A program made the translations under genes and the position numbers. Under the pieces are notes generated by a model. That model had not been told where the DNA came from and did no database searches. It saw only the letters and a list, made by a program, of their open reading frames with translations. A stretch of DNA of 9,070 bases from CAZOBJ01 sp964577825 (lineage in GTDB: Bacteria; Planctomycetota; SZUA-567; JAFGNG01), in assembly GCA_964577825.1 (NCBI GenBank), contig CAZOBJ010000117.1, positions 1-9,070 of the forward strand, given 5' to 3'. Positions 7,185 to 9,070 of the stretch are shown one piece after another; position 1 is the first letter of the stretch, and each line of letters begins with the position of its first letter.

Positions 7185-7213
7185 TTGACACCGTTGTGTG
7201 ATAAGCGTATGCT
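7185..7213 (+). promoter_or_regulatory. Sigma-70-type promoter of ispE-spoVG
   Basis: A perfect -35 TTGACA (7185-7190) is followed after 17 bases by TATGCT (7208-7213), four of six to the -10 consensus. A T-rich stretch lies directly upstream of the -35 box. Transcription would begin near 7220, about 50 bases before the ispE start. It faces away from gluQ in the divergent spacer. Confidence 0.7.
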
Positions 7214-7222
7214 ACATCAAGT

Positions 7223-7242
7223 CGTCGGCGGATTTGCCGACG
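7223..7242 (+). other. Hairpin at the predicted 5' end of the ispE-spoVG transcript
   Basis: CGTCGGC (7223-7229) and GCCGACG (7236-7242) are exact inverted repeats around a six-base loop. This gives a seven-pair GC-rich stem within a few bases of the predicted transcription start (about 7220). A 5'-terminal stem of this kind can protect a transcript from decay, or the palindrome could be an operator. No T run follows, so it is not a terminator. The ribosome-binding site lies further downstream and is left free. Confidence 0.5.
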
Positions 7243-7270
7243 GCGGCCGGCAGGCGATCGGAGCGCGCGC

Positions 7271-8143
7271 TTGTACTCATTGGCTGTCAGCAGTCCGGCC
7301 AAGGTCAACCTCTTCCTCGAGGTCGTGCGCAAGCGGCCCGACGGGTACCATGATATTGAGAGCGTGTTCCATACGGTGGACCTCCAGGACCGCCTGTGCT
7401 TCACCCGCCGGGAGGACGATAAGCTCCTCCTGTACTGCGACGCGGATAACGTCCCCACCGACGGCTCGAACCTGATCCTTCAGGCGGCCGAGGCTTTGCG
7501 CAGGGCCTCGGGCTGCAACCTGGGCGTGGAAATCGCCTTGCAGAAGCGCATCCCCCCGGCCGCGGGCCTGGGTGGGGGGTCCAGCAACGCGGCGGCCAGC
7601 CTCCAGGCGCTGAGCACCCTGTGGGACCTGGACCTGCCCCTGGAGACCCTTGCGCCCATCGCCGCGGACCTGGGCGCGGACGTGCCCTTCTTCCTGCACG
7701 GGGGCACCTGCTTCTGCACGGGCCGCGGCGAGGCGGTCGAGCCCCTGGCTGCGCCCCCGGCCATGGACTTTGTCCTGGTCTTTCCGCAATGGACCGTGGC
7801 CACGCCCGAGGCGTACGCGGCCCTGGACGAAGCACAGCTCGGCACCCACTCCTCCAACGCGTTCGTGCGTGCGTTCAACCATGGCGACATGGCGGGCATG
7901 ACCCGGGAGATGTTCAACCGGTTCGAGGACACGGTCTTCCGCATGGAGCCCCGCCAGGAGAAGCTGCAGCGCGCCCTGTCCGACCTGGGGTTCCGGGCGG
8001 TGCGCATGACCGGGTCCGGGTCCACGGTCTTCGGCCTGGTGCCCGAGGACGGCGACCCCAAGGCCCTGGCCCGCGAGGCCGGCCGGTGCGACGGGGTGCG
8101 AGCGGTAGAGACAGCGCGCAGCTGCGACACGTCCGGGGACTGA
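7271..8143 (+). CDS. ispE: 4-diphosphocytidyl-2-C-methyl-D-erythritol kinase
   Basis: A 290-residue cytosolic GHMP-family kinase. It phosphorylates the 2-hydroxyl of CDP-methylerythritol with ATP, the fourth step of the non-mevalonate (MEP) route to isoprenoids. The three GHMP motifs are present: PAKVNLFLEV (9-18) with the catalytic Lys11, the ATP loop PPAAGLGGGSSNAAAS (95-110), and MTGSGSTVFGL (246-256). Asp137 in GADVPFFLHGG is the catalytic base. RPDGYHDIESVF (22-33) is the usual substrate-side segment. Translation appears to start at TTG 7271, with GGAG (7260-7263) seven bases upstream; the next in-frame TTG at 7280 is too far from that site, and no ATG is available before the PAKVN motif. 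spoVG follows 12 bases after the stop. Length is normal for the family. Confidence 0.95.
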   Translation: MYSLAVSSPAKVNLFLEVVRKRPDGYHDIESVFHTVDLQDRLCFTRREDDKLLLYCDADNVPTDGSNLILQAAEALRRASGCNLGVEIALQKRIPPAAGLGGGSSNAAASLQALSTLWDLDLPLETLAPIAADLGADVPFFLHGGTCFCTGRGEAVEPLAAPPAMDFVLVFPQWTVATPEAYAALDEAQLGTHSSNAFVRAFNHGDMAGMTREMFNRFEDTVFRMEPRQEKLQRALSDLGFRAVRMTGSGSTVFGLVPEDGDPKALAREAGRCDGVRAVETARSCDTSGD

Positions 8144-8155
8144 GGGAGGACAGCC

Positions 8156-8863
8156 ATGGAAGTCACGGAGGTGCGGATCCGGGTGGTCCAGGAGGAAGGC
8201 CAGGAGAAGCTGCGGGCGTTCGCCACGGTGACGCTGGACGCCTGCTTCGTCATCCGGGAGGTCAAGGTCATCGAGGGCGACCGAGGGCTGTTCGTGGCCA
8301 TGCCCAGCCGCAAGGCCATGGACCGGTGCCGCGAGTGCGGCGCGCGCAACGCGGTGGGGTCGAACTTCTGCAACGCGTGCGGACGCCGCCTGCCCCGGTC
8401 CACCCAGACGCCCACGCGCAGCCGGGAGAAGATGTACCTGGACGTGGCCCATCCTGTGAACAGCGACTGCCGCAGGATGATCCACGAGGCCGTGATCGGG
8501 GAGTACCAGCGCGAGCTGGAGGCCGGCCGCGCCGCGCAACAGTCCCGGGAGCGCGAAGGCGCCCATCCGCCGCCGCCCCGCCAGGAGCAACCCAAGCCCC
8601 CCGAGGGCCCGCAGGCCCGCGAAGAGCCGCACGAACCCGAACCGCCCCAGGCCCCCCAGGCGTCCGAAGGGCCGGAGGCGCCGCAGACCGGGGACGAGCC
8701 TTCCGAAGGCGAGGACACGCCCGAGGCCCAGTCCGAGGCCGAGCCCGAGGCCGAGCCCTCGGAAGGCCAGGACACGCCCGAGGACCACACCGAGGGCCCC
8801 GCCGCCTCGGACAAGCCGGACAACAAAGACTCCGACGACTTCGACAAGGGCATCTTCGCATAG
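8156..8863 (+). CDS. spoVG: SpoVG-family protein with zinc-ribbon insert and acidic C-terminal tail
   Basis: A 235-residue protein, well over twice the roughly 90-100 residues of classical SpoVG, a small DNA/RNA-binding regulator. Residues 1-54 are clear SpoVG (MEVTEVRIRVV, LRAFATVTLDACFVIREVKV, GLFVAMPSRK). Instead of running on, the domain is interrupted by a zinc ribbon with Cys58, Cys61, Cys72 and Cys75 (CxxC, ten residues, CxxC, ending CGRRLP), then resumes at 93-118 (MYLDVAHPVNSDCRRMIHEAVIGEY). A helical, charged stretch (about 116-133) leads into a Pro/Glu-rich tail (135-225). The tail contains a 19-residue near repeat beginning EPSEGxDTPE at 181 and 200, and the protein ends DSDDFDKGIFA. 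ATG at 8156 has GGAGGA a few bases upstream. Co-transcribed with ispE. From memory, planctomycete SpoVG proteins carry a similar ribbon. A nucleic-acid-binding role is inferred; sporulation is not implied. Confidence 0.92.
   Translation: MEVTEVRIRVVQEEGQEKLRAFATVTLDACFVIREVKVIEGDRGLFVAMPSRKAMDRCRECGARNAVGSNFCNACGRRLPRSTQTPTRSREKMYLDVAHPVNSDCRRMIHEAVIGEYQRELEAGRAAQQSREREGAHPPPPRQEQPKPPEGPQAREEPHEPEPPQAPQASEGPEAPQTGDEPSEGEDTPEAQSEAEPEAEPSEGQDTPEDHTEGPAASDKPDNKDSDDFDKGIFA
8696..8809 (+). repeat. spoVG: Two 57-base near repeats in the spoVG tail
   Basis: Units of 57 bases (19 codons) start at 8696 and 8753. Their first halves are nearly identical and encode EPSEGEDTPE and EPSEGQDTPE; the second halves have diverged but remain Glu/Pro/Ala-rich. 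The base differences are partly synonymous (for example ccttcc against ccctcg), which suggests an old duplication followed by selection to keep the composition. Confidence 0.6.
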
Positions 8864-8865
8864 CG

Positions 8866-8916
8866 CGCCGCCCGCGGTGTCGGGCCAGGGGCGCGGGTAG
8901 GACGCGGCGAGGTTTT
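8866..8916 (+). terminator. Possible terminator of ispE-spoVG
   Basis: Just after the spoVG stop, CGCCG (8866-8870) and CCCGCG (8871-8876) can pair with CGCGGG (8892-8897) and CGGCG (8905-8909). This gives an 11-pair GC-rich stem with a seven-base bulge and a 15-base loop, followed by AGGTTTT (to 8916). The stem is long and well placed, but the bulge, wide loop and short T run make it a weak factor-independent terminator. Confidence 0.35.
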
Positions 8917-8976
8917 CAGCAACCGAACGCGGGCCCGCCCGCTCCCCGCCGGGCGCCGGGCTCCTGAACTCTTCCC

Positions 8977-9005
8977 TTGCGCTCCGGGCGCGGACGCGAT
9001 ATACG
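8977..9005 (+). promoter_or_regulatory. Candidate promoter of the right-edge gene
   Basis: TTGCGC (8977-8982), 17 bases, then TATACG (9000-9005). The match is partial, but this is the only A/T-rich hexamer in a very GC-rich spacer, and the predicted start near 9012 leaves a leader of about 40 bases before the ATG at 9054. The -35 sequence is the same TTGCGC as in the gluQ candidate. Confidence 0.4.
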
Positions 9006-9053
9006 GACCGCATGGCGCACCAGGGACTCGGTCGAACGCAAGGGGAGCTTCGC

Positions 9054-9070
9054 ATGATCAACATCAAGCC
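9054..9070 (+). CDS. Unidentified gene, first codons only
   Basis: ATG at 9054 opens a frame reading Met-Ile-Asn-Ile-Lys before the window ends. AAGGGGAG lies six bases upstream, a strong ribosome-binding site, and a candidate promoter sits at 8977-9005. An in-frame ATG at 9012 would add 14 residues, but it falls at the predicted transcription start and has no site of its own. Five codons are too few to name the product. It could be a new transcription unit or an extension of the ispE-spoVG operon. Confidence 0.5.

Noticed and set aside
8696..8809. The repeats in the spoVG tail as a small CRISPR-like or tandem-repeat element.
   Set aside because: They are two in-frame coding units without spacers of constant length, and they are best read as an internal protein duplication.
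8156..8863. Presence of spoVG as evidence that the organism forms spores.
   Set aside because: SpoVG proteins are found in many non-sporing bacteria as general regulators, and no other sporulation gene is in the window.
7277..9067. A 596-codon open frame on the minus strand, antisense to ispE and spoVG, with Gly-Leu-Gly repeats.
   Set aside because: It is the mirror of GC-rich coding sequence and of the repetitive spoVG tail. The plus-strand genes have full family motifs, and the antisense frame has no recognisable domain or sensible start.

Overview
This is a GC-rich, densely coding stretch of bacterial chromosome. It holds six complete protein genes and a gene fragment at each edge. No RNA gene, CRISPR array, insertion sequence or phage gene is visible, and no gap between genes exceeds about 200 bases. 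The best lineage clue is at the right. An ispE gene is followed at once by a spoVG whose product carries a four-cysteine zinc-ribbon insert and a long acidic tail. From memory, that gene pair and that form of SpoVG point to Planctomycetota or a relative. This is inference and cannot be proved from the window.

Left and centre (1-6048, minus strand): a probable five-gene operon, read right to left. It contains an isochorismatase-family hydrolase, a CYTH-domain protein (CyaB/thiamine-triphosphatase type), a secreted two-halved M16 zinc peptidase, a membrane-anchored family 5 peptide-binding protein, and the first 18 codons of an OppB/DppB-type permease. Gaps between genes are only 14-34 bases. 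A near-consensus sigma-70-type promoter (TTGACG, 18 bases, TATAAT) lies just before the first gene. The last three genes make a coherent story: the exported peptidase cuts peptides and the ABC importer takes them up. The two small enzymes at the front have no obvious link to that job.

Centre right (6092-7270): gluQ, encoding glutamyl-Q tRNA(Asp) synthetase, lies on the minus strand and is divergent from ispE. The spacer between them holds a clear TTGACA-17-TATGCT promoter for ispE, a hairpin at the predicted 5' end of that transcript, and a weaker candidate promoter for gluQ.

Right (7271-9070, plus strand): ispE (isoprenoid precursor synthesis, apparent TTG start) and spoVG are 12 bases apart and surely co-transcribed. 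A possible GC-rich terminator follows. A candidate promoter with a good ribosome-binding site then opens a new gene, of which only five full codons are in the window. Nothing here is clearly a new system. The most unusual items are the zinc-ribbon SpoVG with its repetitive acidic tail, and the coupling of an exported M16 peptidase to a peptide importer whose binding protein has a transmembrane and coiled-coil anchor in place of a lipid anchor.
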